Positions 29,122 to 38,543 of a stretch of DNA of 64,000 nucleotides are shown here, in pieces (within the stretch, counting starts at the first letter, position 1; every line of letters begins with the position of its first letter). Position numbers and translations under genes: made by a program. This stretch comes from Paenalcaligenes suwonensis (lineage in GTDB: Bacteria; Pseudomonadota; Gammaproteobacteria; Burkholderiales; Burkholderiaceae_B): the NCBI RefSeq assembly GCF_011290505.1, contig NZ_JAANPV010000001.1:186001-250000 (forward strand), written 5' to 3'. The notes beneath the pieces are model-generated. The model saw only the letters and a list, made by a program, of their open reading frames with translations, ran no database searches and had not been told where the DNA came from.

Positions 29122-31284
29122 TTAGCCTTCAGCTTTCAGTGCCAAACGCCACTGATGCAGCAGAGGTTCGGTGTAGCCGTTAGGCTGTTCCAGACCTTTG
29201 AAGATCAGGTCGCGTGCTGCTTTGTACGCTTTGGAGGTTTCAAAGTTACCAGCCATGTTGCGGTACAGAGCGTCGCCTGCGTTTTGCTTGTCTACTACTG
29301 CAGCCATGCGTTGCAGTGTGGCGTCTACTTGCTCTGGGGTCACAATGCCGTGCAGCATCCAGTTAGCAATGTGCTGGCTGGAAATACGCAGTGTGGCGCG
29401 GTCTTCCATCAAGCCCACGTTGTGGATGTCAGGTACTTTAGAGCAACCCACGCCTTGGTCAATCCAACGTACAACGTAACCCAGAATACCTTGGGTGTTG
29501 TTGTCCAATTCTTGCTGAATGTCTTCAGCCGACCAGTTGGTGTCGGTAGCAACGGGAATAGTCAGGATGTCATCCAGAACTTCTACTTTCTGGCCTTCCA
29601 TGCCTTTCTGGATCTCGTCTACGCTTACTTGATGGTAGTGCAGAGCGTGCAGTGTGGCAGCTGTTGGGGAAGGTACCCAAGCGGTGTTACCACCGGCTTT
29701 CAGGTGACCAACTTTTTGTACCAACATGTCGGCCATCAGGTCAGGCATTGCCCACATCCCTTTACCGATTTGAGCACGACCGCGCAGACCGCATTCCAAG
29801 CCAGTTTGTACGTTGTTGCGCTCGTAAGCGGACAACCATTTCTGGGTTTTCATGTCGCCTTTACGTACTACAGGGCCAGCGCGCATGATGGTGTGGATTT
29901 CGTCGCCAGTGCGGTCCAAGAAACCAGTGTTGATGAACACTACGCGTTCGTTAGCCGCATCAATACACGCTTTCAGGTTAACTGTCGTACGGCGCTCTTC
30001 GTCCATTACACCCATTTTGATGGTGTTACGTGGCAAGCCCAATACGTCTTCAACGCGAGCAAACAGTTCGTTGGCGAAAGCAACTTCGTCAGGACCGTGC
30101 ATTTTTGGCTTCACAATGTAGATGGAGCCAGTGCGGGAGTTTTTCTTCAACTGCAGATCGCGCATTGCAATCAGGTTAGTGAAGATAGCATCCATGATGC
30201 CTTCTGGTACTTCGTTACCTTTTTCGTCCAGGATGGCGGGGTTAGTCATCAGGTGACCAACGTTACGCACAAACATCATAGAACGGCCTGGCAGCGTTTT
30301 AGCGTTGCCTTGCAGGTCGGTGTAGTTACGGTCGGCGTTCAGCTTACGAGTGAAAGTACGGCCGTCTTTGCTGATTTCTTCTGTCAGCGAACCGGTTACC
30401 AGACCCAACCAGTTGCGGTAGGCCAGTACTTTATCGTCGGCGTCTACAGCGGCTACGGAGTCTTCGCAGTCCATGATGGTGGTCAGAGCAGACTCTAACA
30501 GCACATCTTTTACGCCAGCAGCATCGTCTTTACCAATAGCATCGTTGCGGTCGATTTGCAGTTCGAAGCGCAGACCGTTGTGGCCAAATACAATCGCTTC
30601 TGGGTTAGCAGCGTCGCCACGGTAGCCCATCAATGTGGCGGCATCAGCCAAGGTGGTTTTGCTGCCGTCTTTTAGGCTAACTTCCAATGCGCCGTTCACA
30701 ATGGCGTACTGCGTAGCATCCGTGTGGGAGCCTTGCTTCAGAGGAATGGTGTCGTTCAAGAATTTGCGTGCGAAAGCGATTACTTTTGCACCGCGTACTG
30801 GGTTGTAGCCTTTACCTGCTTCGGCACCGCCGTCGTCGGAAATGGCGTCGGTACCGTACAAAGCGTTGTACAGGCTGCCCCAACGTGCGTTCACAGCGTT
30901 CAGTGCGTAACGCGCATTCATGATAGGCACAACCAACTGAGGACCACCTTGCTCGGTGATTTCAGTGTCTACGTTGGTGGTGTTTACTTTGACGGACGCA
31001 GGAGCGTCTTTCAGGTAGCCGATTTGTTTCAAAAGGGCTTTGTATGCGCCCATATCTTTGATGGGGCCAGGGTTGGCGCTATGCCATGTGTCTAGTTCAG
31101 CTTGCAGACGGTCACGCTCGGCCAACAGTTCGCGGTTGCGCGGTGCCAAGTCGTGTACCAGTTTGTCTACGCCTTGCCAGAATGTTTTGGAATCTAAGCC
31201 AGTGCCGGGCAGGGCTTCGTTTTCGATGAATTGGTGCAGTGCTTCTGCAATCTGCAGTCTTTCACATGTGATTCGTTTGGTCAT
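29122..31284 (-). CDS. glcB: malate synthase G
   Basis: This 720-residue enzyme condenses glyoxylate with acetyl-CoA to malate, in the glyoxylate shunt or glycolate use. Isoform G is shown by its length and by segments such as [60 protein letters not shown] and [19 protein letters not shown]. An AAAGGC ribosome site precedes the ATG. No isocitrate lyase or glycolate oxidase gene is in the window. A long upstream region with a palindrome may regulate it. Confidence 0.97.
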   Translation of the reverse strand: MTKRITCERLQIAEALHQFIENEALPGTGLDSKTFWQGVDKLVHDLAPRNRELLAERDRLQAELDTWHSANPGPIKDMGAYKALLKQIGYLKDAPASVKVNTTNVDTEITEQGGPQLVVPIMNARYALNAVNARWGSLYNALYGTDAISDDGGAEAGKGYNPVRGAKVIAFARKFLNDTIPLKQGSHTDATQYAIVNGALEVSLKDGSKTTLADAATLMGYRGDAANPEAIVFGHNGLRFELQIDRNDAIGKDDAAGVKDVLLESALTTIMDCEDSVAAVDADDKVLAYRNWLGLVTGSLTEEISKDGRTFTRKLNADRNYTDLQGNAKTLPGRSMMFVRNVGHLMTNPAILDEKGNEVPEGIMDAIFTNLIAMRDLQLKKNSRTGSIYIVKPKMHGPDEVAFANELFARVEDVLGLPRNTIKMGVMDEERRTTVNLKACIDAANERVVFINTGFLDRTGDEIHTIMRAGPVVRKGDMKTQKWLSAYERNNVQTGLECGLRGRAQIGKGMWAMPDLMADMLVQKVGHLKAGGNTAWVPSPTAATLHALHYHQVSVDEIQKGMEGQKVEVLDDILTIPVATDTNWSAEDIQQELDNNTQGILGYVVRWIDQGVGCSKVPDIHNVGLMEDRATLRISSQHIANWMLHGIVTPEQVDATLQRMAAVVDKQNAGDALYRNMAGNFETSKAYKAARDLIFKGLEQPNGYTEPLLHQWRLALKAEG

Positions 31285-31733
31285 GATTGCCTTTGCGTAA
31301 AGTTAAGAGTTTGCTGAAACCGGGAGGGTAGTCCCGGGCAGGAAGGTCGCTGCAGGGCACGAAAATAGGAATAGGTATTCAGAATAGTGGCTCTGAATGT
31401 ACTTCTGGTAAGAACACTCATTACTATAAGTATTGACTGGTGGGCCGAGAAAATAGCCCGATGAGCGCGGAGAAATGGAAGTTGCCCTGAAAGAATCCAT
31501 TTATTCATAAATCGCGAATTCTCATATTTTACCAATAAATACAGTGACTTGCATAGGAAGACATGGCTGTGATGTCTTTGGTCTTATATAAGACCTTCCA
31601 GTGTTCTATAAGACTATACCTAGTATTAGAATGTTTTTATAGGGGAAAGCCCGTACATACCTAAAAGACCGGGGTTTTCTCTATTGTCATAAATCCTGTA
31701 TACACTGGACTTTTGATTAAGGCTGTGGACATC
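31285..31733. other. long divergent intergenic region, glcB / amn
   Basis: These 449 bp separate divergent glcB and amn. Close to glcB is CCGGGA-GGGTAG-TCCCGG (31320-31337), a likely 5'-UTR hairpin. A perfect palindrome occurs at 31580-31595 with a half-site 20 bp further on. Short reading frames exist but none has a recognisable protein, so I call no gene. Confidence 0.55.
31580..31595. promoter_or_regulatory. perfect 16-bp palindrome GGTCTTATATAAGACC
   Basis: The 16-bp sequence equals its own reverse complement. The half-site TATAAGAC recurs at 31607-31614, exactly 20 bp (about two helical turns) after the copy at 31587. This geometry is typical of an operator, perhaps for a GntR-type regulator. 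It may serve glcB, amn or both. Confidence 0.6.
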
Positions 31734-33227
31734 ATGCGTGAATCGGTGCAGTACGATGTGAAAGTGGTTACCCCGCCAGTCATCGGGGCCGAAGAATTCT
31801 GGGACGCCGAAGCGGCTGTGTGGCGACTGGTAGAAATCTACCGACGCAATACGGCCTTCATACGCGAGCAGTTCAGAATGTGTATGGCACAAGGGTTTAC
31901 GCAAGGTGTGCGTTACCGTGCTTGCTACCCTCAAATACGTATACGGGTAGACACGTTTCAAGAAGTGGACAGCCGTTTGGCCTATGGTTATGTTGTAGAG
32001 CCGGGCGCGTATGCCACTACAGTCACTAGACCTGAGCTGTACTTTGACTACTTACGCGACCAGATCCGCCTGTTACTGAAGAATCATGGTGTGCCGGTAG
32101 AGATTGCCGAGTCCGAACAACCCATACCGCTGCATTTTTGCTTAGCGGGCGAAAACTCGGTAGAAGCGGTGTACCCCGAGTCATCTGCACACACGCTGCG
32201 TGATCACTTTGATGTGCCTGACCTAGAGGTGATGGACGACGCCATTGTGAATGGCACATGGGTAGGTAAACCAGGCGAAGAACTACCGTTGGCGCCCTTT
32301 ACCGCGCCACGCATTGATTATTCGTTGCACCGCTTGCAGCATTACACTGCAACGCGCCCCGAGTATTTCCAGAAATTTGTACTGTTCACCAACTACCAGT
32401 TCTACGTAGATGAGTTCTGCAAATGGGCGCAGTCTACGCTGGACGATCCTAACAGCGGTTATACCGCGCTAGTCGAACCGGGCAATCGTATTACACGTGC
32501 GGGTGGCGTAGTAGAAGGCTCGCATGCGTCGCGCCAGCCACAAATGCCGTCGTACCACTTAATGCGTGATGACCACACTGGCATTACCTTGATCAATATT
32601 GGGGTGGGGCCTTCTAATGCGAAGACCATTACGGATCACGTGGCGGTATTGCGTCCGTCCGCATGGTTGATGCTGGGGCATTGTGCCGGATTACGTACGT
32701 CGCAGCGTTTGGGCGATTACGTGTTGGCGCATGGCTATGTACGCCAAGATAAAGTGCTGGATGACGATCTGCCTCTGTGGGTACCTATTCCCCCATTAGC
32801 TGAAATCCAAGTGCCTTTAGAACAAGCGGTGGCGGAAGTAGCGGGTTTGTCTGGCTGGGAATTAAAACGCATTATGCGCACCGGTACGGTGGCTTCTATT
32901 GATAACCGTAACTGGGAATTGCGCGATCATCACGAGCCAGTGTTGAAGTTGTCGCAGTCACGTGCGATTGCGTTGGATATGGAGTCGGCCACTATTTCGG
33001 CCAATGGTTTTAGGTTCCGTATTCCTTATGGCACATTGTTGTGCGTATCCGATAAGCCGTTACACGGCGAGCTAAAGCTGCCGGGTATGGCCAACGCGTT
33101 TTACAGCAAGCAGGTAGGACAGCATTTGCACATAGGTATACGCGCATTAGAAATGGTACGAGAAATGCCAAGTGAGCGTTTACATTCACGCAAACTACGC
33201 AGTTTCTTAGAGACAGCATTCCAGTAA
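31734..33227 (+). CDS. amn: AMP nucleosidase
   Basis: This 497-residue enzyme splits AMP into adenine and ribose 5-phosphate. The N-terminal half is the AMN-specific regulatory domain (FQEVDSRLAYGYVVEPGAYATTVTRPELY...LLLKNHGVPVEIAESEQPIPLHF). The C-terminal half has the nucleoside phosphorylase fold (TGITLINIGVGPSNAKTITDHVAVLRPSAWLMLGHCAGLR...ALDMESATISANGF). ATG 31734 is preferred; a TTG 21 bp upstream is in frame. It lies 22 bp before ggt, so the two may be co-transcribed. Confidence 0.94.
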   Translation: MRESVQYDVKVVTPPVIGAEEFWDAEAAVWRLVEIYRRNTAFIREQFRMCMAQGFTQGVRYRACYPQIRIRVDTFQEVDSRLAYGYVVEPGAYATTVTRPELYFDYLRDQIRLLLKNHGVPVEIAESEQPIPLHFCLAGENSVEAVYPESSAHTLRDHFDVPDLEVMDDAIVNGTWVGKPGEELPLAPFTAPRIDYSLHRLQHYTATRPEYFQKFVLFTNYQFYVDEFCKWAQSTLDDPNSGYTALVEPGNRITRAGGVVEGSHASRQPQMPSYHLMRDDHTGITLINIGVGPSNAKTITDHVAVLRPSAWLMLGHCAGLRTSQRLGDYVLAHGYVRQDKVLDDDLPLWVPIPPLAEIQVPLEQAVAEVAGLSGWELKRIMRTGTVASIDNRNWELRDHHEPVLKLSQSRAIALDMESATISANGFRFRIPYGTLLCVSDKPLHGELKLPGMANAFYSKQVGQHLHIGIRALEMVREMPSERLHSRKLRSFLETAFQ

Positions 33228-33249
33228 CCATCCTGTTAACGAGGTAGTG

Positions 33250-35016
33250 ATGAAGGCGACTACGCAACCCTGGTATTTGGCGGCGCTACTGGTAGTGACG
33301 ACCACGTTGGCAGGGTGTGCTACACAGCCTTCCACTACGTTAACGGCGGCAGACACGGCCCCAGAAGCGGCCAGTGCACACACCACTCAAAAATTGGTGC
33401 AAGGGTCGCGGCAGATGTTTGCAACAGCGAACCCCCTAGCGACACAAGCAGGCTACGCCATGCTGGAGCAAGGGGGCAGTGCCATAGACGCCATTATTGC
33501 GGCACAGGCCGTACTGACACTGGTAGAGCCACAATCATCAGGCATAGGTGGTGGTGCATTCTTATTGCATTACGATGCGGCAGCGACGCAACTGCAAAGC
33601 TACGATGGCCGAGAAACAGCGCCAGCGCGGGCAACAGCAGACCGCTTTTTAGAAGCAGGTAAGCCGCTTAGTTATACACAGGCGGTTAACAGTGGTTTGT
33701 CAGTGGGCACGCCGGGTGTGTTGCGAGCATTGGAGATGGCGCATGCACAGCATGGCCGTTTACCGTGGGAAACATTGTTTGCACCCGCCATACAACTCGC
33801 CACGGAAGGCTTTGCGGTGAGCCCTAGGTTGCACACACTGATTAGCGACAATCAACAGGCGCTACGCGAGCAGTCAGCCAGTGCAGCGTACTTTTTAGAT
33901 GCGGAGGGCCAACCGCTGCCCGTGGGGTACAGGCTGCGTAACCCGGCATTGGCCGATACCTTGTCGCGTATCGCTAAAGAGGGGGTGATTGCCTTTTATG
34001 AAGGTGAAATCGCCGACGATATGGTGCGTTCGGTGCAAAACCACTCTAAGGCAGGTGATTTAAGTTTGGCAGATTTGCAGACTTATCAAGCGGTACAACG
34101 TGACCCACTATGTGGGCCGTACCGTCAGTACACAGTGTGCGGGATGCCACCACCTAGTTCTGGTGGGTTGACGGTATTGCAGTTGCTGGGTGTGCTGCAA
34201 AATTTCCCCATGCAACATTACGCCCCGCAAAGTGTAGAGGCCGTGCATTACTTCTCTGAAGCGGGGCGTTTGGCCTATGCCGACCGCGACTTCTATGTGG
34301 CTGATCCTGCTTTTGTGGATATCCCCGTGCAGGGTTTGCTAAGCCCTGCGTACTTGCGTCAACGTAGTGCGCTGATTCAACCCGAGCAAAGCATGGGCAA
34401 AGCGGCTCCGGGCGATCCTTTAGCCATGCTCGCCAGTTTAGGTAGGGATCAAGCCTACGAATTGCCGTCTACTAGCCACTTGGTGGCGGCAGATGCTTAC
34501 GGCAATTTGGTAGCTATGACCACCAGCGTAGAGGCCGCGTTTGGCAGCAAAATTCTGGTTCGTGGCTTTTTGCTAAACAACCAACTGACGGACTTTTCCA
34601 GTCAACCTTACGATGCCCAAGGTGTGCCGGTGGCGAACCGTGTAGAGGCGGGTAAACGGCCACGCAGCAGCATGGCACCGGTGATGGTATTTAAGGCGAA
34701 TAAGCCGTATCTGATCACAGGCTCACCAGGCGGCAGTGCCATCATTAACTATGTGGCGCAAACCTTGGTAGGTGTGTTGGATTGGGGGCTGGACATACAA
34801 GAGGCTATTTCATTACCGCATTACGGTAGCCGCAATCAGGCTACCGAATTAGAGGAAGGTACAGCCATTGTGGGCGTGGCCGATGCGCTGCGTGCCAAAG
34901 GTCACGACGTTTCTATTTTGCCGTTTACCAGTGGTTTGCAGGGCATTGTGATTACCGACCAAGGGCTTTATGGCGGTGCAGACCCTCGCCGCGAGGGTCT
35001 AGTGCTGGCTGATTAA
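33250..35016 (+). CDS. ggt: gamma-glutamyltransferase, lipoprotein
   Basis: This 588-residue Ntn hydrolase has a lipoprotein signal and lipobox (LVVTTTLAGC), so it is anchored in the periplasm. The precursor self-cleaves before T408 (STSHLVAADAYGN), which becomes the catalytic N-terminal Thr of the small subunit. Family boxes ALTLVEPQSSGIGGGAF-like, ARATADRFL and GKRPRSSMAPVMV are present. It hydrolyses or transfers gamma-glutamyl groups of glutathione and peptides. ATG 33250 has GAGGT directly upstream, which decides it over the GTG at 33247. Confidence 0.94.
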   Translation: MKATTQPWYLAALLVVTTTLAGCATQPSTTLTAADTAPEAASAHTTQKLVQGSRQMFATANPLATQAGYAMLEQGGSAIDAIIAAQAVLTLVEPQSSGIGGGAFLLHYDAAATQLQSYDGRETAPARATADRFLEAGKPLSYTQAVNSGLSVGTPGVLRALEMAHAQHGRLPWETLFAPAIQLATEGFAVSPRLHTLISDNQQALREQSASAAYFLDAEGQPLPVGYRLRNPALADTLSRIAKEGVIAFYEGEIADDMVRSVQNHSKAGDLSLADLQTYQAVQRDPLCGPYRQYTVCGMPPPSSGGLTVLQLLGVLQNFPMQHYAPQSVEAVHYFSEAGRLAYADRDFYVADPAFVDIPVQGLLSPAYLRQRSALIQPEQSMGKAAPGDPLAMLASLGRDQAYELPSTSHLVAADAYGNLVAMTTSVEAAFGSKILVRGFLLNNQLTDFSSQPYDAQGVPVANRVEAGKRPRSSMAPVMVFKANKPYLITGSPGGSAIINYVAQTLVGVLDWGLDIQEAISLPHYGSRNQATELEEGTAIVGVADALRAKGHDVSILPFTSGLQGIVITDQGLYGGADPRREGLVLAD

Positions 35017-35921
35017 AGGTAAAAGTACTGCAAAGCGGCAATAAACAGTGGTGATGCCAGTAAGAAAATTACTGTAGACACCAGTACCGCACTGGCTGCA
35101 ATGTGTTTTTGATCTGGCTGAAAGTGCGAGACGTACATGTAGCTTAATACGGCGCAGGGCATGGTCATTTGCAAAATAATAATGGCGGCCAACAAACCTG
35201 GAGTGCCCAGCAGCCAGCAGGCAAGGATGGCACCAATGCAACCTGCCGCTAAGCGCAAAATGGCCATGAAACTACCACTTTGCATGCCTTCAGACGAGAT
35301 GTTTGCCAACGAGTAGCCTAGGCTAAACAGCATCAAGGGAACGGTAATACTACCGATCAACCCCAAACCGTTTAAGGTCCATTCGGGCACGGGTACCGAC
35401 AAACTTTTAGCAATAATGGCGATGAAGGCCGCGCTGATTACGATGAATTGCGTGCCTTTGCTGCTGCTTTGCTTGTTGGTAAGGGTGCGCACGCCTAGTG
35501 TGTTGTGTATGAAGGTGCAGATTGCAAAGAAGACCAACGCGGCCGATAGGCCTATAGAGCCAAAGGCGAGTGTAGACAGCGGCAGACCTAAGTTTCCCGA
35601 GTTGGGGAAGGTGACCAGCTGCATATTTTCCCGCACCGATATCTTAAAAGCTTTAAGGGTGGCAGCACAGAGTAGGGTGGTAATTGCCAAGGCTACAACG
35701 GTAGATAAACCTATATCTACTAAGGCAGCCGTATCGATTTCAGTGGTATAAAGCGTGTGAAAAATTAGCGCGGGTACACCCACTAGCGTGACCAGCGTTG
35801 AGATAAAAGCAATGTCGAACCTAAGTGTGCTTTTACCCCAAATAAACCCTATACCACCGCACATAACCAAAGGGGCAATGGAGCTTAGTGCGGACACATA
35901 CAACGAAAAAACATCAGGCAT
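35013..35921 (-). CDS. AEC-family organic acid carrier
   Basis: This 302-residue protein has about ten hydrophobic helices of the auxin efflux carrier (AEC) family. Marks are the N-terminal SSIAPLVMCGGIGFIWGK, the central VTFPNSGNLGLPLSTLAFG and the second-half SLGYSLAN and PCAVLSYMYVSHF. Bacterial members move malate, malonate or other acids. The start at 35921 is the ATG nearest the first helix. It lies 8 bp after the IclR-type gene, so the two form an operon. It overlaps ggt tail to tail by 4 bp. Confidence 0.85.
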   Translation of the reverse strand: MPDVFSLYVSALSSIAPLVMCGGIGFIWGKSTLRFDIAFISTLVTLVGVPALIFHTLYTTEIDTAALVDIGLSTVVALAITTLLCAATLKAFKISVRENMQLVTFPNSGNLGLPLSTLAFGSIGLSAALVFFAICTFIHNTLGVRTLTNKQSSSKGTQFIVISAAFIAIIAKSLSVPVPEWTLNGLGLIGSITVPLMLFSLGYSLANISSEGMQSGSFMAILRLAAGCIGAILACWLLGTPGLLAAIIILQMTMPCAVLSYMYVSHFQPDQKHIAASAVLVSTVIFLLASPLFIAALQYFYL

Positions 35922-35929
35922 AGTACTGC

Positions 35930-36736
35930 TCAGGGAGTGTAACAATGGGGGCCACTATAGCCCATACGTTGCGACAGGCGCAGGCTAATGTCAGACAAAA
36001 TGCGGGCAATTTGTGCTGCATCGGGGCGGCGTAGGCCATCTATACGTGATACATGCGGCACATTAATAGCAGCTACTACTTTGTTTTCTAAGCCTAATAC
36101 CGGCATAGCAATGTTGGTCACACCATCAATTTGGGCGCTGGGCATAGTGGCATAGCCTTGCTGGCGTATGGTGTGTAGTAAATCAAACAATTGGCCGGGG
36201 TCCATCTGATTTTCGCCATCAATGCGTATGTGGTGGTTCAGCATGCGTACCCGTGTGACGTCGTCTGCAAAGGCGAGCAATACGTGGCCGGAAGAGGTAT
36301 CTGTTAGGCCAATGAGGGCACCCATCTTCAACCCGAAAGACCAGCGTTCAGGACTATCTTGCTGCGCCACAATAATCACTCTGCCATTTTGATAAAGCGC
36401 TAAATGGCACGATTGCATGCTGCGTTCGGCCAGCTCAGCCAGTAAGGGTAACGCCTCTTTAATCAGTGATTTGGCAGGTTCTTGCTGGTGCGATAGCTCA
36501 AACAGCTTAAGGGTCAAAATATAGCGATCACTGTCGTTGATTTGTATGTAACCACGCTGGTGCAGCGTGCTGACCATTCTGAAAATTTCATTCACGCCTC
36601 GATTTAAGGCTTGGCTAAGCTCACTCAGGGTATAGCCGTGTGGGGTTTGGCTTAGCACCTCCAGTATGTCCAGCCCCTTATCTAGGGCCGGTGCTTGGTA
36701 CCGCTGAGCGGTATGCGTGGGAGTGGGTTGGCTCAT
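35930..36736 (-). CDS. IclR-family regulator
   Basis: This 268-residue regulator has an N-terminal winged helix (ALDKGLDILEVLSQTPHGYTLSELSQALNRGVNEIFRMVSTLHQRGYIQI). The C-terminal GAF-like effector domain includes GLKMGALIGLTDTSSGHVLLAFA and TNIAMPVLGLENKVVAAINV. It heads an operon with the AEC carrier and is divergent from a polar amino acid importer, so both are candidate targets. The effector is unknown. Confidence 0.9.
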   Translation of the reverse strand: MSQPTPTHTAQRYQAPALDKGLDILEVLSQTPHGYTLSELSQALNRGVNEIFRMVSTLHQRGYIQINDSDRYILTLKLFELSHQQEPAKSLIKEALPLLAELAERSMQSCHLALYQNGRVIIVAQQDSPERWSFGLKMGALIGLTDTSSGHVLLAFADDVTRVRMLNHHIRIDGENQMDPGQLFDLLHTIRQQGYATMPSAQIDGVTNIAMPVLGLENKVVAAINVPHVSRIDGLRRPDAAQIARILSDISLRLSQRMGYSGPHCYTP

Positions 36737-37011
36737 ATTTTTCTTCTATTTTTTATCAATAAAAAGTTTTTTTCGTATGTGGGAGGAAAAACTCGTGATT
36801 ATTCTCTAAAAGCAAAAAGCTAGGGTTTTACCTAGCCATACACTGTGGATCACGAATTTTTTTTTTGATAGTCTGCAACAAAAAAATTACATACAAAAAG
36901 ATTTTTCGTTGATGAAATTACTATGCCTATAGCGGTTTCGTCAATGCACGCTACAGCGTATGTGGCGCGCAGAAAAAGAAGTAATACCTCTTACGGACTG
37001 TGGAGAAGACA
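36737..37011. promoter_or_regulatory. divergent region, IclR / amino acid importer
   Basis: The 275 bp hold an inverted pair (TTTTTTTCGTATGT at 36767-36780 and ACATACAAAAAG at 36889-36900) and a run of ten T (36857-36866). On the minus strand a hairpin, GCTAGG-TAAAAC-CCTAGC (36836-36819), is followed by TTTTTGCTTTT. That resembles a terminator about 80 bp ahead of the IclR start codon, perhaps an attenuator. Confidence 0.5.
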
Positions 37012-37812
37012 ATGTTGAAAAAAATATGTGTAGCACTGGGTATCTCGTTAATGATCGGCCTGACTGGCACGGCCCAAGCGCAGGAAGATCAAAGCCTGCA
37101 ACGTATTAAAGACCGTGGCACGATCAAAATCGGTTTGATGTTGGATTTCCCGCCCTATGCGAGCTCCGGCGCGGGTAACAAACCTGATGGTTACGATGCA
37201 GAAGTGGCACAAATGTTGGCCGATTATTTGGGTGTAACGGTTGAACCTGTGATCACTACAGGGCCAAACCGTATTCCGTATTTGTTGACGGATAAAGCCG
37301 ACGTTTTGGTGGCTTCGCTGGCTATTACGCCAGAGCGCCAAGAGCAAGTGCAGTTTTCTAACCCCTACTCCGCCGCGAGTATGGTGCTGTTAGGGCCAAC
37401 TGATGTGGTGGTGGATAGCCCTGCTGACTTCACTAAATACAAAATTGGTGTGCCTCGTGCCAGTACTACAGACATTGGCGTGATGAAAATCGCCCCTGAA
37501 GGCACAGATATTCGCCGTTTTGATGACGATGCATCGGCGCTGCAAGCCATGATCGTAGGCCAAGTGGATTTGGCGGGTACGTCTACGGTTATCGCCTCAG
37601 AAGTGCAAAAACGTCACCCTGGAAAATTTGAAATTCGTTATGTGATTAACGAGCAAGTGATGGGCGTGACCATGCAAAAAGGCCGTCCTGCGCTGGAAGC
37701 GGCAGTGAATGCGTTCTTGAAAGAAAAATTAGCCGATGGCTCGTTGGATAAAGTGTTCGAGAAATGGTTGGGTACTCCCTTGCCTGCCTCTGTACACGCT
37801 GCATCAAATTAA
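37012..37812 (+). CDS. polar amino acid ABC transporter substrate-binding protein
   Basis: This 266-residue periplasmic protein has a signal peptide (LGISLMIGLTGTAQAQ) and the family 3 solute-binding fold: RIKDRGTIKIGLMLDFPPYAS, GYDAEVAQMLADYLGVTVE, LLTDKADVLVASLAITPERQEQVQFSNPY. It should bind a polar amino acid or a related acid. ATG 37012 has GGAGAAG upstream. A stem-loop follows and two permeases and an ATPase complete the importer. The gene is divergent from the IclR regulator. Confidence 0.9.
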   Translation: MLKKICVALGISLMIGLTGTAQAQEDQSLQRIKDRGTIKIGLMLDFPPYASSGAGNKPDGYDAEVAQMLADYLGVTVEPVITTGPNRIPYLLTDKADVLVASLAITPERQEQVQFSNPYSAASMVLLGPTDVVVDSPADFTKYKIGVPRASTTDIGVMKIAPEGTDIRRFDDDASALQAMIVGQVDLAGTSTVIASEVQKRHPGKFEIRYVINEQVMGVTMQKGRPALEAAVNAFLKEKLADGSLDKVFEKWLGTPLPASVHAASN

Positions 37813-37825
37813 TGTGTTGCTAAGC

Positions 37826-37858
37826 ACTGGCCGAGGCGGGGTGACCCCTTCGGCAGTG
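37826..37858 (+). other. stem-loop between binding-protein and permease genes
   Basis: CACTGCCGAGG-type pairing: bases 37826-37840 pair with 37845-37858 over 14 pairs, with one wobble, one bulged C (37837) and a GTGA loop. No T-tract follows. Such hairpins after binding-protein genes stabilise the upstream mRNA and keep the binding protein in excess. Confidence 0.7.
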
Positions 37859-37871
37859 TCTGGAAGTTGCT

Positions 37872-38543
37872 ATGAATTACGTTTTTCAGTTTGATCCGGT
37901 TCTGGAAGCGTGGCCGCTGCTACTAAAAGGGACATGGGTCACTATACAGTTGTCGGCACTGTCCATGTTCTTTGGGCTGATCGTGGCGGTGATTTGCGCT
38001 AGTGTCAAAATTAACGGCAATGCGTTTTTCCGGTTTTTGGTGAATGCCTATATCGAGGTCATTCGCAATACACCTTTCATCATCCAGTTGTTCGTGTTTT
38101 TCTTTGCACTACCATCTGTAGGGGTGAAGTGGAGTGCGCATACGGCTGCGTTAGTGGCGATGACGGTGAACTTAGGTGCTTATGCCAGTGAGATTGTGCG
38201 CGCGGGGATTGAGTCTATTCCCAAGGGCCAAGTTGAAGCAGGTAGGGCATTGAGTTTGTCGGGCGTAGAGGTGTTTTTACATATTATTTTGCGCCCTGCG
38301 TTAAAGGCTATTTACCCAGCGCTAACCAGCCAGTTCATTTACTTAATGTTGGCCTCTAGTGTGGTGTCGGTGATTTCGGCTGATGACCTGACTTCAGTGG
38401 CAACAGGGTTGCAGTCGCTAACCTTCCGTAGCTTTGAAATCTACATCACGGTAACGGTTATTTATTTGCTGCTGACCTTACTGTTCTCAGGCTTGTTTTC
38501 TCTCATTTACAAGTACCTGCTTGATTATCCGGACCGTAAATAA
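37872..38543 (+). CDS. amino acid ABC transporter permease 1
   Basis: This 223-residue inner-membrane permease belongs to the His/Glu/Gln/Arg/opine family. It shows about five helices and the EAA-type loop (EIVRAGIESIPKGQVEAGRALSLSGVEVFLHIILRPALKAIYPALTSQF). It pairs with the next permease, whose ATG overlaps its stop by one base (TAATG), so translation is coupled. Confidence 0.9.
   Translation: MNYVFQFDPVLEAWPLLLKGTWVTIQLSALSMFFGLIVAVICASVKINGNAFFRFLVNAYIEVIRNTPFIIQLFVFFFALPSVGVKWSAHTAALVAMTVNLGAYASEIVRAGIESIPKGQVEAGRALSLSGVEVFLHIILRPALKAIYPALTSQFIYLMLASSVVSVISADDLTSVATGLQSLTFRSFEIYITVTVIYLLLTLLFSGLFSLIYKYLLDYPDRK

Noticed and set aside
29155-30498. 447-residue reading frame on the plus strand
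   Set aside because: It is fully antisense to malate synthase G, whose family match is unambiguous. The translated sequence has no recognisable domain, and the frame is open because of codon bias in glcB.
31281-31535. 84-residue minus-strand frame upstream of glcB
   Set aside because: It has no recognisable motif and overlaps the glcB start and its likely 5'-UTR hairpin. I treat the region as regulatory.
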